A stretch of DNA of 17,296 nucleotides from NIOZ-UU13 sp049287505 (GCA_049287505.1 JBAQFY010000042.1:1-17296), one strand, 5' to 3'. Positions 6,322 to 14,208 are shown, counted from the first letter of the stretch. Notes: generated by a model not told the origin, from the sequence alone. Numbers and translations are program-made.

Positions 6322-7893
6322 TTATCTCATTTTTCGAATACGCACCTCAATATCCTTCGCATCTTTCAATAGGTCAACGAGCCTTTGTGGGTCAGTTTGC
6401 CCGTAGTGATATGGGTAGAGAATCTTCGGCTCAAACGCATTAACCGCATCCGCAACCATCTCCGGGGTCATCGTGTAGGGGACATTCATCGGCAAGAATG
6501 CGATATCAATATTTTTCAGCCTTTTCATCTCCGGAGTGTTCTCTGTGTCGCCGGCCACATACACTCTTTTATCACCAAAAGTTATCACGTAGCCGTTACC
6601 CCGACCCTTAGGGTGGTAGGGCGTTCCTTCTGAGCGCAGATGTACGATATTGTACGCAGGAACGGCCTCGATTTTCAGTCCCTGAACGGTTTGTACGTCA
6701 CCATTCTGCATGATAATACCACCGGAAATTATTTCTGCGCAGGCTTTGGTTAACACAATTTGTGTTCCCTCTTTTTGAAGAGTCTTTATAACTTTTGCGT
6801 CAAAGTGGTCGCCATGTTCATGTGTGACTAAAATAAGGTCGGCCTTGGGCATATTGGTATAGTCGGCCTCTCTACTCACAGGGTCAACGTGAATGGTCTT
6901 GCCGCCGAAGTCAAACATCAATGTTGCGTGTCCAATGAAAGTAATCTTCAGAGTACCGGCGTTTGTCTGGATAATATCCTGTTCAAATCCCAACTCCGAG
7001 ACGGTCTGCTCTTGCCCGGCAGCTTTAACTCGCATCCGGATTGAATACAATGAGGTTCTGGCAGTGATAAATAGCGTATGTTTATCCTTGCCTCCAAAAC
7101 AGACGTTAGCCGGCCCTTCGAGGACATTGATGGTCTCAATTTTTTTGCCATTTTTGTTATAAACAGCCACTGCACCTGTCGTCAGGTAAACGTTGCCTTG
7201 GTTATCTATGGTCATCCCATCCGAACCTTCAGGTGCAAAAAGTGTCTTGTTGGACAAAGTTCCGTCTTTATTGATGGTATAGACAAAGGTTTTTTGTCCG
7301 CCGTGGTCGGCAACATAAAGCAGCTTGCCGTCGGGAGTGCCTATTACTCCGTTAGGTCTAACCATATCATCTATTACCCTGATGAGCTTCTTATAGTCCG
7401 GCGAGAGGTAATAAACATGCTCGCCGTCCTGCTCCAGGTTATCTCTGCGGCCATAGCTGGGGTCAGTAAAATAAATACCACCTTTGGGGTCAATCCATAG
7501 GTCGTTGAGACTGTTGAATCGTTTGTTTTGATACCTGTCGGCCAGCACTGTCACCTTACCCTGTGGGTCGATTGTTACCAACCGTCGGCCACCTCCTTCG
7601 CAAGCGAGGAGATTTCCCTTCTTGTCAAAGTAAAGACCGTTTGCCCCTCCTGAATTTTCACGGAATGTTGAGAGGCTACCATCCAGCGACCATTTGTGGA
7701 TTCGATTATTTGGGATATCCGAAAAGTAGATATTACCCTCAGCATCAGCCGCTGGGCCTTCGGTAAAGCTAAAGCCGCCTGCAAGTTTTTCAACCTTTGC
7801 GTCTGGTGCGACAACGCTTGTTTTTTCAGCGCTATAGCCCGTTGCCGTCACTATAACCAATAACACAATTAAAGCACACCATTTCCTGTTCAT
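6322..7893 (-). CDS. Secreted SMP-30/gluconolactonase-like protein fused to an MBL-fold (UlaG-like) hydrolase
   Basis: A Sec signal peptide (1-22) is followed by an SMP-30/gluconolactonase propeller (about 33-290). Candidate metal and active-site residues are E45 (F-T-E-G-P-A), N127/N130 (F-N-S-L-N-D-L), N181 (R-P-N-G-V) and D225 (S-D-G-M-T-I-D). The second half (about 314-523) is a metal-dependent MBL-fold hydrolase with T-H-E-H-G-D-H (357-363), H418, D449 (V-A-G-D-T) and H496 (Y-P-Y-H-Y), an apparently complete ligand set. SMP-30 enzymes open sugar lactones and UlaG acts on ascorbate-6-phosphate lactone, so two lactone or ester hydrolases in one chain is an appealing but unproven idea. The ATG at 7893 has an AAAGGAG site six to seven bases upstream. 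The propeller is about two thirds identical by eye to that in the gene at 14247-16694. It is last in the probable kinase operon. Confidence 0.85.
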   Translation of the reverse strand: MNRKWCALIVLLVIVTATGYSAEKTSVVAPDAKVEKLAGGFSFTEGPAADAEGNIYFSDIPNNRIHKWSLDGSLSTFRENSGGANGLYFDKKGNLLACEGGGRRLVTIDPQGKVTVLADRYQNKRFNSLNDLWIDPKGGIYFTDPSYGRRDNLEQDGEHVYYLSPDYKKLIRVIDDMVRPNGVIGTPDGKLLYVADHGGQKTFVYTINKDGTLSNKTLFAPEGSDGMTIDNQGNVYLTTGAVAVYNKNGKKIETINVLEGPANVCFGGKDKHTLFITARTSLYSIRMRVKAAGQEQTVSELGFEQDIIQTNAGTLKITFIGHATLMFDFGGKTIHVDPVSREADYTNMPKADLILVTHEHGDHFDAKVIKTLQKEGTQIVLTKACAEIISGGIIMQNGDVQTVQGLKIEAVPAYNIVHLRSEGTPYHPKGRGNGYVITFGDKRVYVAGDTENTPEMKRLKNIDIAFLPMNVPYTMTPEMVADAVNAFEPKILYPYHYGQTDPQRLVDLLKDAKDIEVRIRKMR

Positions 7894-7970
7894 TTTTAGC
7901 TCCTTTCACTTTTGAGTTTTGTCCAATATTTCAAAATGGGATTTATCAGCATTAAAATTATAAATGTTCC

Positions 7971-9062
7971 CTAATGTTCGGCATTGTAAGTTTTTGGTTT
8001 TATTTTCACCTTCGCCAGGTAGATACTTGTTTTTCCTTCATGGCTGGAGTAGTAGCTGACGTAAAGCATATCATTGTGCCAAACGAGTCCGGGATAACTT
8101 GTATCGCCGCCGCTCGGCAGCTTTGCCAATTTTGTCATCGTTCCGTTTTCGAGGTCAATATAGGTCAGCGCGGTATGTGCACCGCCCTGGTGCATTCGGC
8201 CTGCGGCAATCCAGTGTCCGCCGGGTATTTGTATGAGATTGGGTCCGCCGAAACTGCTAAAATCTGGCCCGAGGTCTTTCCATTGCCACTGCTTATAGTC
8301 CGGCTTGCTTATCCCCAAGAATGCACTGGTCGATTCCGTCTCATAGCGGTCGCGGCGGACAAGAGCATAACACGTCCGGTCAGTGTCAAAACGCAGTGTA
8401 ACCTCCGTAGGTCGGCCTTGTTCGAACAGCCTGGCTACGTGCTGCTCGTAGTTAATTCCATCGGTACTTGTGAGCAAATCGAGATAGCGTTCACCCCGTC
8501 CCGTCTTCGACGGGCGGGGTTCACCTTTTCCGGCCGCGTAGGTAACACCATAAGCCCTTTCTTCATTCCAGGTAACACACCACAACCAACGTCCGGGCCG
8601 GACGACAATTTCTGGCTTGGTCCATTGCCTGCCATCCTGCGAAAAACTCACGAACGAGCCGGTAGGGGCGGATTTGTTGTCCTGTTTACGCGGGGCGGCT
8701 CCACCAAGCAGCATTAGTCGGCCATCGGGCGTTACAGACAAATGCGCATCGCGCAGGTCATAGCCATCCAGTGCAATAAAGGCTGCCGAGTCCCAGATGT
8801 TAGCATCCTTCGATTCGAGTATGCGGATTTTCCCATCTGTTGAAACGTGTCCTCTGCCCTCTCGGAAGGCGCAGTAGAACTTATCATTGGGTTCCCGCGA
8901 AGCGGTGTCTCTCCAACGCACAAGGTCGGTAAATGCGTTGTGCGGGGCCTTGTCCCAAATTTTATTAACCTCAATCACCTCCACCGTTACCGGGACATCT
9001 GCGAAACAAAACGAAGTCCCAATCAAAAATAATACTGTTAGAACATATCGTTTCTTAGTCAT
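7971..9062 (-). CDS. Secreted sialidase-like (BNR/six-bladed propeller) protein
   Basis: The preferred start is the ATG at 9062 (363 residues, M-T-K-K-R-Y-V-L with a signal peptide of about 21). It has a GAGGG site at 9072-9076 and gives a clean signal; the frame is open 60 bases further to an ATG at 9122, which adds an unlikely hydrophilic leader. The body resembles exo-alpha-sialidase-type propellers: H-N-A-F-T-D-L-V near the start, F-Y-C-A-F-R-E-G, R-D-A-H-L-S-V-T-P-D-G-R-L near 104-114, and repeated S-x-D-G type turns (S-Q-D-G-R-Q-W, S-T-D-G-I-N-Y). Real sialidase activity is not shown, since many such proteins have other or unknown glycan targets. Residues 180-191, G-E-P-R-P-S-K-T-G-R-G-E, are encoded by a palindromic element (8489-8525); without it the sequence A-A-G-K-G-E-R-Y-L-D-L-L reads smoothly. 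It lies between GH97 and SMP-30/MBL genes in a probable operon. Confidence 0.75.
   Translation of the reverse strand: MTKKRYVLTVLFLIGTSFCFADVPVTVEVIEVNKIWDKAPHNAFTDLVRWRDTASREPNDKFYCAFREGRGHVSTDGKIRILESKDANIWDSAAFIALDGYDLRDAHLSVTPDGRLMLLGGAAPRKQDNKSAPTGSFVSFSQDGRQWTKPEIVVRPGRWLWCVTWNEERAYGVTYAAGKGEPRPSKTGRGERYLDLLTSTDGINYEQHVARLFEQGRPTEVTLRFDTDRTCYALVRRDRYETESTSAFLGISKPDYKQWQWKDLGPDFSSFGGPNLIQIPGGHWIAAGRMHQGGAHTALTYIDLENGTMTKLAKLPSGGDTSYPGLVWHNDMLYVSYYSSHEGKTSIYLAKVKIKPKTYNAEH
8489..8525 (-). repeat. In-frame palindromic element, copy A (in the sialidase-like gene)
   Basis: Plus-strand layout: GTTCACC (8489-8495) and again GTTCACC (8519-8525), 30 bases apart. The stem is CCCCG (8494-8498), bulged T, CCCGTC (8500-8505), loop TTC, GACGGG (8509-8514), CGGGG (8515-8519): 11 pairs with one bulge. 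On the coding strand it reads GEPRPSKTGRGE with no stop. The interior is nearly identical to copy B at 10661-10695. Confidence 0.85.
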
Positions 9063-9190
9063 TTTTGTCTGCCCTCGCTTTTCAGAACCCAAACACATAT
9101 ATAGAGCAACCATCTCGTGCAAATCACAAATCTATAAAGCAGTTCCTCTTACTCACCCAGTATTTTTCGCTATATACTACATAGAGACCG

Positions 9191-11194
9191 CTACTTTGAA
9201 AAGCGCCCGACGAAACCGCCACCGTTGCTCATCTCGATTGTGAGCGTATCGCTGCGGCGCGCGGTTCTATTTTCGAGAAGCACTGCGGTGTCGTTTTCCT
9301 TGTTATCGCAGACCAGTGAAGCGTTGTATTGACCGCTGCCCAGGAACGACAGCGGCACCTCAATGGTCTTTGCCTGGGGACCGCACATAACAGCCAAGAA
9401 CCATATATCGCCCGTTCGCCTCGCGAAGATGGCCAGCTCGCCGATTCCGGACTCCGGCAAAACAATGGTTTCGTCCCACACGGCCGGAATGCTTTTGATA
9501 ACGTCCACTGCCGGATTGTCAAGAACGGACTGCGGATGCGCGGCGACCGTCAGCAGCGGGCTGGCGAAGATGGCCAGACTGGCAATCTGGTGCGTCCAGG
9601 TTGAGTCGCCGCGGCGCTCGCCAAAGTGCATCGTCGTGTAGTCGGCATGGCCGGCCAGATAACGAGTAAACGGCAGGATAGTTTCGTGGCGGGCACGCTC
9701 GCGCAGCGAGCTGCTTTCCATTCCACGGACCGCCTCGCGAACTATTTCATTTGGCCAGGTGCGGGCCCGACCGGTCGGCTTGTTCGCCCCGTGGAAGTTG
9801 ACCACCATCTGATTTTCCGCGGCCTTCTTGAGCAGCGCCTCGTAATGGTCGATGACTTCCTTTGCTTCATGGTCAAGAAAGTCTATCTTGGCACCGGCAA
9901 CTCCCAATCTATGTAATCTCATGAAAAACTCCTCGCGCTCCCGGGGCGTGCTGAGCCGGTTGCTGTGTATCCAGAAAAGCAAACGCACATCCTGTTGTTT
10001 TGTGTACTCTACAAGCTCCTTGATTTGCTCGTCGCTCCATCTGCTCCAGAAGCCCTCGATTACATGATATTCAAAACCCAGTTGTCCAGCCAACCGGGAA
10101 AACTCCTTCATTCCTTCGAATGAGCGGTCTCCGCCGTCAAGGTATCGCCATACCGCCCGCCCGGGTTTGACCCATTCCGTCTTGATGCCATCGGGAAAGT
10201 ACTTCGGGTCAGGTGGGGGGCAGAGATTGGGTACGATAGTGCTGTTGACCAGCGTATTCAGGTTGCGGCCGACCATTACGATGCGCCAGGGGGTTGTTAT
10301 CGTCCCACTAACCGATGCCGGCTTACCCAGTCGCCTGGCTTCCTCCCGCCCGTAGCGCAGCTCATAGGGATAGTTCAACGGCTGGCGGTGGCCAAGGCCC
10401 GTTACGAAGCCTCGGCGGCCGTCGGCCTCCAGGGCCATGCCGCTGTAATTGACCAGGCTGGCCTCGGTGATAGAGGCGTAGCCGGCGTTGCCCGGCAGCT
10501 TGAACGTTAGCGGCGGCCCAGCCCATTGCCCCGGCGAGACGTCGGAAATGTCGTTCTTCTCATACGAGGCCTCATAATGCCCGTCCAGGTCGTGGTACCA
10601 GACAGTGGAACCGGCTGGGATGACGAAGGTCATGTACTCGTCCGGCACGCGAGAAGCGCCTTCATCCCGTCCCGTCTTCGACGGGCGGGATTCATTGCCC
10701 GGGATGATATGGCGGAAGGCAGCGCCGTCGTTGAAGACGCGGATTTCCAGGATGTAGTCGATGAACGACAAATCGTTCTGCAGCGAGATGCGGGCGCCGT
10801 TGCATTGATTGACCGCCGTGATGTGGGCGCCGTGCCAGGGATAGGTCTCGTTGACCTCATAGCTATCCACATTGCCGAAAACGACTCCCGAAGAAAGGTC
10901 ATAGCCATCCAGATTCATAACAAGCGTCGATGAGTCGAGCACAGTCGTATTCCCCAGCGTTACCGTAAAGGCCAGACGTTCGGCGTTGGGCAGGACTGTC
11001 AACTTAACGTTTCCATCCGGGCCGGCTATCTGTACCTGCTCCATCCGTACCCGCTTCGACCTTCTCGTCCTCGAGCTTTGCGACCGCGCCAAGCTTACCT
11101 CTACGAGAGAAAACGCCACTGCAAGACCGACAACCGTCAACAAAACGGCGTTTCCCCGTAAGAGGTCCATAGGACTGTTCTTTCTTTTTTGCAT
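9191..11194 (-). CDS. Glycoside hydrolase family 97 (alpha-glucosidase/alpha-galactosidase type)
   Basis: The ATG at 11194 is preferred because GAGGA (11204-11208) lies nine bases upstream; a TTG two codons earlier is also in frame. The 667-residue protein starts with a signal peptide or membrane anchor (about 14-38). An N-terminal beta-sandwich (D-G-A-A-F-R-H-I-I-P) is followed by a TIM barrel (W-R-Y-L-D-G-G, then G-F-E-Y-H-V-I-E-G-F-W, then G-A-K-I-D-F-L-D) and a C-terminal beta domain. D438 in K-I-D-F sits where retaining GH97 alpha-galactosidases have their nucleophile; R-E-A-V-R-G-M-E (486-493) is the conserved REG..G-E region. A retaining enzyme on alpha-galactosides is therefore a reasonable guess, not proven. 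Residues 167-178, N-E-S-R-P-S-K-T-G-R-D-E, come from a palindromic element (10661-10695) in a loop of the N-terminal domain. It lies 46 bases downstream of the kinase stop, probably co-transcribed. Confidence 0.85.
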   Translation of the reverse strand: MQKRKNSPMDLLRGNAVLLTVVGLAVAFSLVEVSLARSQSSRTRRSKRVRMEQVQIAGPDGNVKLTVLPNAERLAFTVTLGNTTVLDSSTLVMNLDGYDLSSGVVFGNVDSYEVNETYPWHGAHITAVNQCNGARISLQNDLSFIDYILEIRVFNDGAAFRHIIPGNESRPSKTGRDEGASRVPDEYMTFVIPAGSTVWYHDLDGHYEASYEKNDISDVSPGQWAGPPLTFKLPGNAGYASITEASLVNYSGMALEADGRRGFVTGLGHRQPLNYPYELRYGREEARRLGKPASVSGTITTPWRIVMVGRNLNTLVNSTIVPNLCPPPDPKYFPDGIKTEWVKPGRAVWRYLDGGDRSFEGMKEFSRLAGQLGFEYHVIEGFWSRWSDEQIKELVEYTKQQDVRLLFWIHSNRLSTPREREEFFMRLHRLGVAGAKIDFLDHEAKEVIDHYEALLKKAAENQMVVNFHGANKPTGRARTWPNEIVREAVRGMESSSLRERARHETILPFTRYLAGHADYTTMHFGERRGDSTWTHQIASLAIFASPLLTVAAHPQSVLDNPAVDVIKSIPAVWDETIVLPESGIGELAIFARRTGDIWFLAVMCGPQAKTIEVPLSFLGSGQYNASLVCDNKENDTAVLLENRTARRSDTLTIEMSNGGGFVGRFSK
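10661..10695 (-). repeat. In-frame palindromic element, copy B (in the GH97 gene)
   Basis: TTCAT at 10661-10665 recurs at 10691-10695, 30 bases apart. The stem is TCCCG (10665-10669), bulged T, CCCGTC (10671-10676), loop TTC, GACGGG (10680-10685), CGGGA (10686-10690). Relative to copy A, the outer pair is T-A instead of C-G, a compensated change. The coding strand gives NESRPSKTGRDE. Confidence 0.85.
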
Positions 11195-11240
11195 AGTCAA
11201 ACATCCTCATAAAAACCAAAACGTGTCCCGGGCGAAAGCA

Positions 11241-14084
11241 TCATTGGATTTTTTCAACCGGCACAAGCCGTTTGAGCTCCTCAAACCAGTTTAGAACCAC
11301 GTTGACACTGACAGGTGCGGGTTCCTGCGGAGCCTGTATCATCAGAAATCGACCATCAGGTGCAACGTCATAATCAACACGGTTTACCTGACAGAGGTAT
11401 GGTGCTTCGAACAATACCTCATATCGGGTTACCCTGAATTCGGGCTTGGTTTCAATAGTTCCAGCTATCATTTTGTACCCGCAACGGTAGAATAACTCTT
11501 TGCCGTTACGCGACCATAGGGGCTGGTAACCACCATCAGTCGAAATCATTGTCTTTGGGCCCGGGCCGGGATAAGGCTCTACGTAAACCTCCCATCTGCC
11601 GGACTCGTCAGAAGCGTAGGCGACCCACCGCCCATCGGGGGACCAGACGCCATGTCTTTGATTATGATTCCTCTGGATGAACGGCCGGGGACGACTCTTT
11701 TCGTTCTCCGTAGGGAGTCCCTCGGACTGCCTGTCCAACGAAACAAGATACATGTCATCATCCCACCTTGGGTGCTTCGGGTCAGACCAGACAATGAGCA
11801 GCTCCTTTCCGTCGGGTGAGCAGGCCACCGGCATACCCACAAGCTCTTCGAGCGTTGCAAACAGCTCCGGTTCACCGCCAGCCATGCTTTGCCCGAAGAG
11901 CCGGGGCTTTCCAGTACGATATGACCAGAAGAGCACTGACTCGCCGTCCGGCGCCCAAACTGCAAACCCGCTGCTACCATCAGAGGTAAGCGGGTTTAGT
12001 GTGTGGCGCATCAAGTCGTATATCCAAATGTCACTGTTCCTCCCATCCCTGATGTCAAAGGCTGCTTGCCTGCCATCGGGAGAAATCCTTGCATTCCCAT
12101 AGTTGCGAGGCGTTGCCGCCGGTAACGGGTAGGCCTGTCCCTGTCTATCGACCCAGACCGGCCTCAGCTCGGTGCTGCGCGTTACGACCGGGATATAGGC
12201 GAGGGACCCATCATTGGAAATGGCGAACTGCGCCGACCGGCTTTCCGGTGTCATAACGTCCGAAACGACCGGGACGGCAGAACCAACGACCTCGAGCCGC
12301 TCAATATCAAATGGCACAGCATAAAGGGTCTTATTGTGAGCATAAACGATATGCCCCGTGGAGATATATCGCGCATAAGTTCCACCCTTAAATATGAAGT
12401 GACGCTTGCCTGTCTCCAGTGAGTACACCTCGAACTGATTTTCAAGGCCGCCGGCGTGAACGTTTGTAAATAAGACCAATTTACCGCCCGGCAGGATTTG
12501 TGGCCAGATATGCCCGGACTCTCCCCGGCTCTGGTCCGGGACAGTTAATTCCTCCAGTCCTTCTCCAGAGGCCCAGATGCGCCAAAGACCGCCTCCTGTC
12601 GCTGTGCCTGCGGCAGGCGTGAAAATTATGTTGTCATCAGTCCCCCAGCTCCCCCCGCGGAAATGTACGCTATCGCCCAGGATGATTGGCTCGCCGCCCT
12701 TTATTGCGATCTTCTTGAGCTTCCTCTGGAAGTGGTCAACATATCCCAGCCACTGGCCATCGGGTGAGAAGAATGGGCTGATGGCGCCTTCGGTACCCGA
12801 CAATGGTTTTGCCTTGAATTCATCCATCTCGCGTATGTAGATTTTTCTTCTTCCATCGCTACCCTGCTCCACATACGCCAGTCGTTTTCCATCCGGTGAA
12901 AATGCCAGGGCATGGTGCCATAAGGCTTCAACTTCAAAGCTTGTCTCAGGGCAAATGACAAAACTTCTTATTGGTTGTGTTTTTGGCGCGCCGGGACGCC
13001 AACGGCTACAGATGGCGATAGCGCCCATAATAATCCCGAGCAATAGACAGACTGCACCGACCGCTATTAGTTTCTTCCAGCCGGTCGGATGTGCGATTTC
13101 GAACGATGTGGTTGTCGTCGGAGGGACGATGGCAGGCAGGTTTATTGTTTCATTTATTTCAATTGCAGCGTCCGCGATGTCATGAAGGCGCCGACGCGGG
13201 TCCTTCTCCAGACAGCGACGCAGTAAAACCACAATGTTCGTTGGTGTGGTCTGGGGCAGTGCCTGCCAGTCGGGGTCTGCTTGCAGAACATTGGCCAGCA
13301 TATCGGAAACAGTCTGGCCTTCGAAGGGCTGCCTTCCGGAGAGCATCTCATACAGCACACAGCCTAATGACCAGATGTCACTGCGCTTATCGGCCTGCTT
13401 ACCACGGGCCTGCTCCGGACTCATGTAGGCAGGTGTTCCAATCACAAGACCCGGCTCTGTGATAGTGCTTTGGTCGTATAGAGTTTCACCCCGCCCCTTT
13501 GTCCGCTTTGAGGGGCGGGGTTCACCGCCGACCGACTTTGCCAGACCAAAGTCCAGCACCTTTACCTTACCTTCCGGGGTTATCTTGATGTTGCCGGGCT
13601 TGAGGTCGCGGTGAATAATGCCAAGCTCATGTGCTGCTGCTACGGCCTCGGCTATCTGGAGGGCTATCGTTAAGGCCTCTTCCAGCTCAAGGTTACTTTT
13701 CGCTATTCTCTCGGCCAGCGTCTGGCCGGGGACGTATTCGAGAACAAGGTAGCCGATACCCTCGGCCTCTTCCAATTCTTCATAGATAGCGGCGATGTTC
13801 GGGTGATTCAAAGATGCTAAAACCCGGGCCTCACGAGTGAAACGCAACTTAGCCTTTGGGTCGCCCATTACCTCTGCCGGCAGGCTCTTGATTGCGACGG
13901 GGCGGTCGAGTTTGGTATCGTGTGCCAGGTAAACCGCTCCGACGGCCCCGCGGCCCAGCTCCCGCTCTATCCGGAACCGACCGATGCGGCCGCCCGGTCC
14001 TTTGAGTGAACTGCTGAAACCATCCTTCTGAGGAGGTTCCTCCTTACTCTGCTGGTTATTATTTTTTTGCTCAAGGTCGCTCAT
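11241..14084 (-). CDS. Membrane Ser/Thr protein kinase with extracytoplasmic TolB/PD40 propeller
   Basis: The ATG at 14084 (947 residues) is preferred: GGAGGG at 14091-14096 is six bases upstream, whereas the longest frame starts at a TTG six codons earlier. The kinase domain spans about 36-315 and is intact: glycine loop G-R-G-A-V-G (44-49), K66 in V-A-I-K, E85, H-R-D-L-K-P-G-N (158-165, catalytic D160), D-F-G (178-180), T-P-A-Y-M-S-P-E (217-224). One membrane helix lies at about 338-360. The C-terminal half has repeated propeller motifs (F-S-P-D-G-K-R-L-A-Y, F-S-P-D-G-Q-W-L-G-Y, W-S-P-D-G-R-W-V-A-Y), likely outside the membrane as a sensor. Residues 187-200, G-E-P-R-P-S-K-R-T-K-G-R-G-E, are encoded by a palindromic element and fall in the activation segment just after D-F-G-L-A-K. 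It is first in a probable operon with GH97, sialidase-like and SMP-30/MBL genes, suggesting a link between sensing and glycan processing. Confidence 0.9.
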   Translation of the reverse strand: MSDLEQKNNNQQSKEEPPQKDGFSSSLKGPGGRIGRFRIERELGRGAVGAVYLAHDTKLDRPVAIKSLPAEVMGDPKAKLRFTREARVLASLNHPNIAAIYEELEEAEGIGYLVLEYVPGQTLAERIAKSNLELEEALTIALQIAEAVAAAHELGIIHRDLKPGNIKITPEGKVKVLDFGLAKSVGGEPRPSKRTKGRGETLYDQSTITEPGLVIGTPAYMSPEQARGKQADKRSDIWSLGCVLYEMLSGRQPFEGQTVSDMLANVLQADPDWQALPQTTPTNIVVLLRRCLEKDPRRRLHDIADAAIEINETINLPAIVPPTTTTSFEIAHPTGWKKLIAVGAVCLLLGIIMGAIAICSRWRPGAPKTQPIRSFVICPETSFEVEALWHHALAFSPDGKRLAYVEQGSDGRRKIYIREMDEFKAKPLSGTEGAISPFFSPDGQWLGYVDHFQRKLKKIAIKGGEPIILGDSVHFRGGSWGTDDNIIFTPAAGTATGGGLWRIWASGEGLEELTVPDQSRGESGHIWPQILPGGKLVLFTNVHAGGLENQFEVYSLETGKRHFIFKGGTYARYISTGHIVYAHNKTLYAVPFDIERLEVVGSAVPVVSDVMTPESRSAQFAISNDGSLAYIPVVTRSTELRPVWVDRQGQAYPLPAATPRNYGNARISPDGRQAAFDIRDGRNSDIWIYDLMRHTLNPLTSDGSSGFAVWAPDGESVLFWSYRTGKPRLFGQSMAGGEPELFATLEELVGMPVACSPDGKELLIVWSDPKHPRWDDDMYLVSLDRQSEGLPTENEKSRPRPFIQRNHNQRHGVWSPDGRWVAYASDESGRWEVYVEPYPGPGPKTMISTDGGYQPLWSRNGKELFYRCGYKMIAGTIETKPEFRVTRYEVLFEAPYLCQVNRVDYDVAPDGRFLMIQAPQEPAPVSVNVVLNWFEELKRLVPVEKIQ
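13485..13526 (-). repeat. In-frame palindromic element, copy C (in the kinase gene)
   Basis: TTCACC at 13485-13490 recurs at 13521-13526, 36 bases apart. The perfect 11-bp stem ACCCCGCCCCT (13488-13498) with AGGGGCGGGGT (13511-13521) encloses a 12-base loop. The ends match copies A and B but the middle is divergent and six bases longer, still a multiple of three. The coding strand reads GEPRPSKRTKGRGE. Confidence 0.85.
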
Positions 14085-14179
14085 CAGCGTCCCTCCGTTC
14101 AATAAATGCCTTTTGTTCGCGAGCAGTCCACAGGATGCCTTGCGGCAGAAATGAGCCTGAGTTTACCTAATTCGACAGC

Positions 14180-14208
14180 AGTATAACAACCAGCACGTAT
14201 GCTGTCAA
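14180..14208 (-). promoter_or_regulatory. Strong sigma-70 promoter for the kinase operon
   Basis: Read on the minus strand: a consensus TTGACA (14203-14208), 17 bases, TATACT (14180-14185) with an upstream TGT. The start site would be near 14173, giving a leader of about 90 bases before the ATG at 14084. It lies in the gap after the DUF362/SMP-30 stop, so the kinase unit can be transcribed independently of that gene. Confidence 0.8.

Noticed and set aside
7974..8717. Plus-strand open frame of 247 residues
   Set aside because: It is antisense to the sialidase-like gene, has no recognisable domain and lacks a promoter; the sense protein has a signal peptide and family motifs.
9063..9122. Longer start of the sialidase-like gene
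   Set aside because: The 20 extra residues precede a good signal peptide and the internal ATG has the ribosome binding site.
12513..12540. CCCGGAC/GTCCGGG hairpin inside the kinase gene as a fourth inserted element
   Set aside because: It encodes D-Q-S-R-G-E-S-G-H-I-W-P, which fits the normal propeller sequence of such kinases, and shows no TGAA-flanked direct repeat.
12606..12618. GCCTG-CGG-CAGGC palindrome in the kinase gene
   Set aside because: Only five base pairs, with no flanking direct repeat and no second copy seen in the window; likely chance in GC-rich coding DNA.
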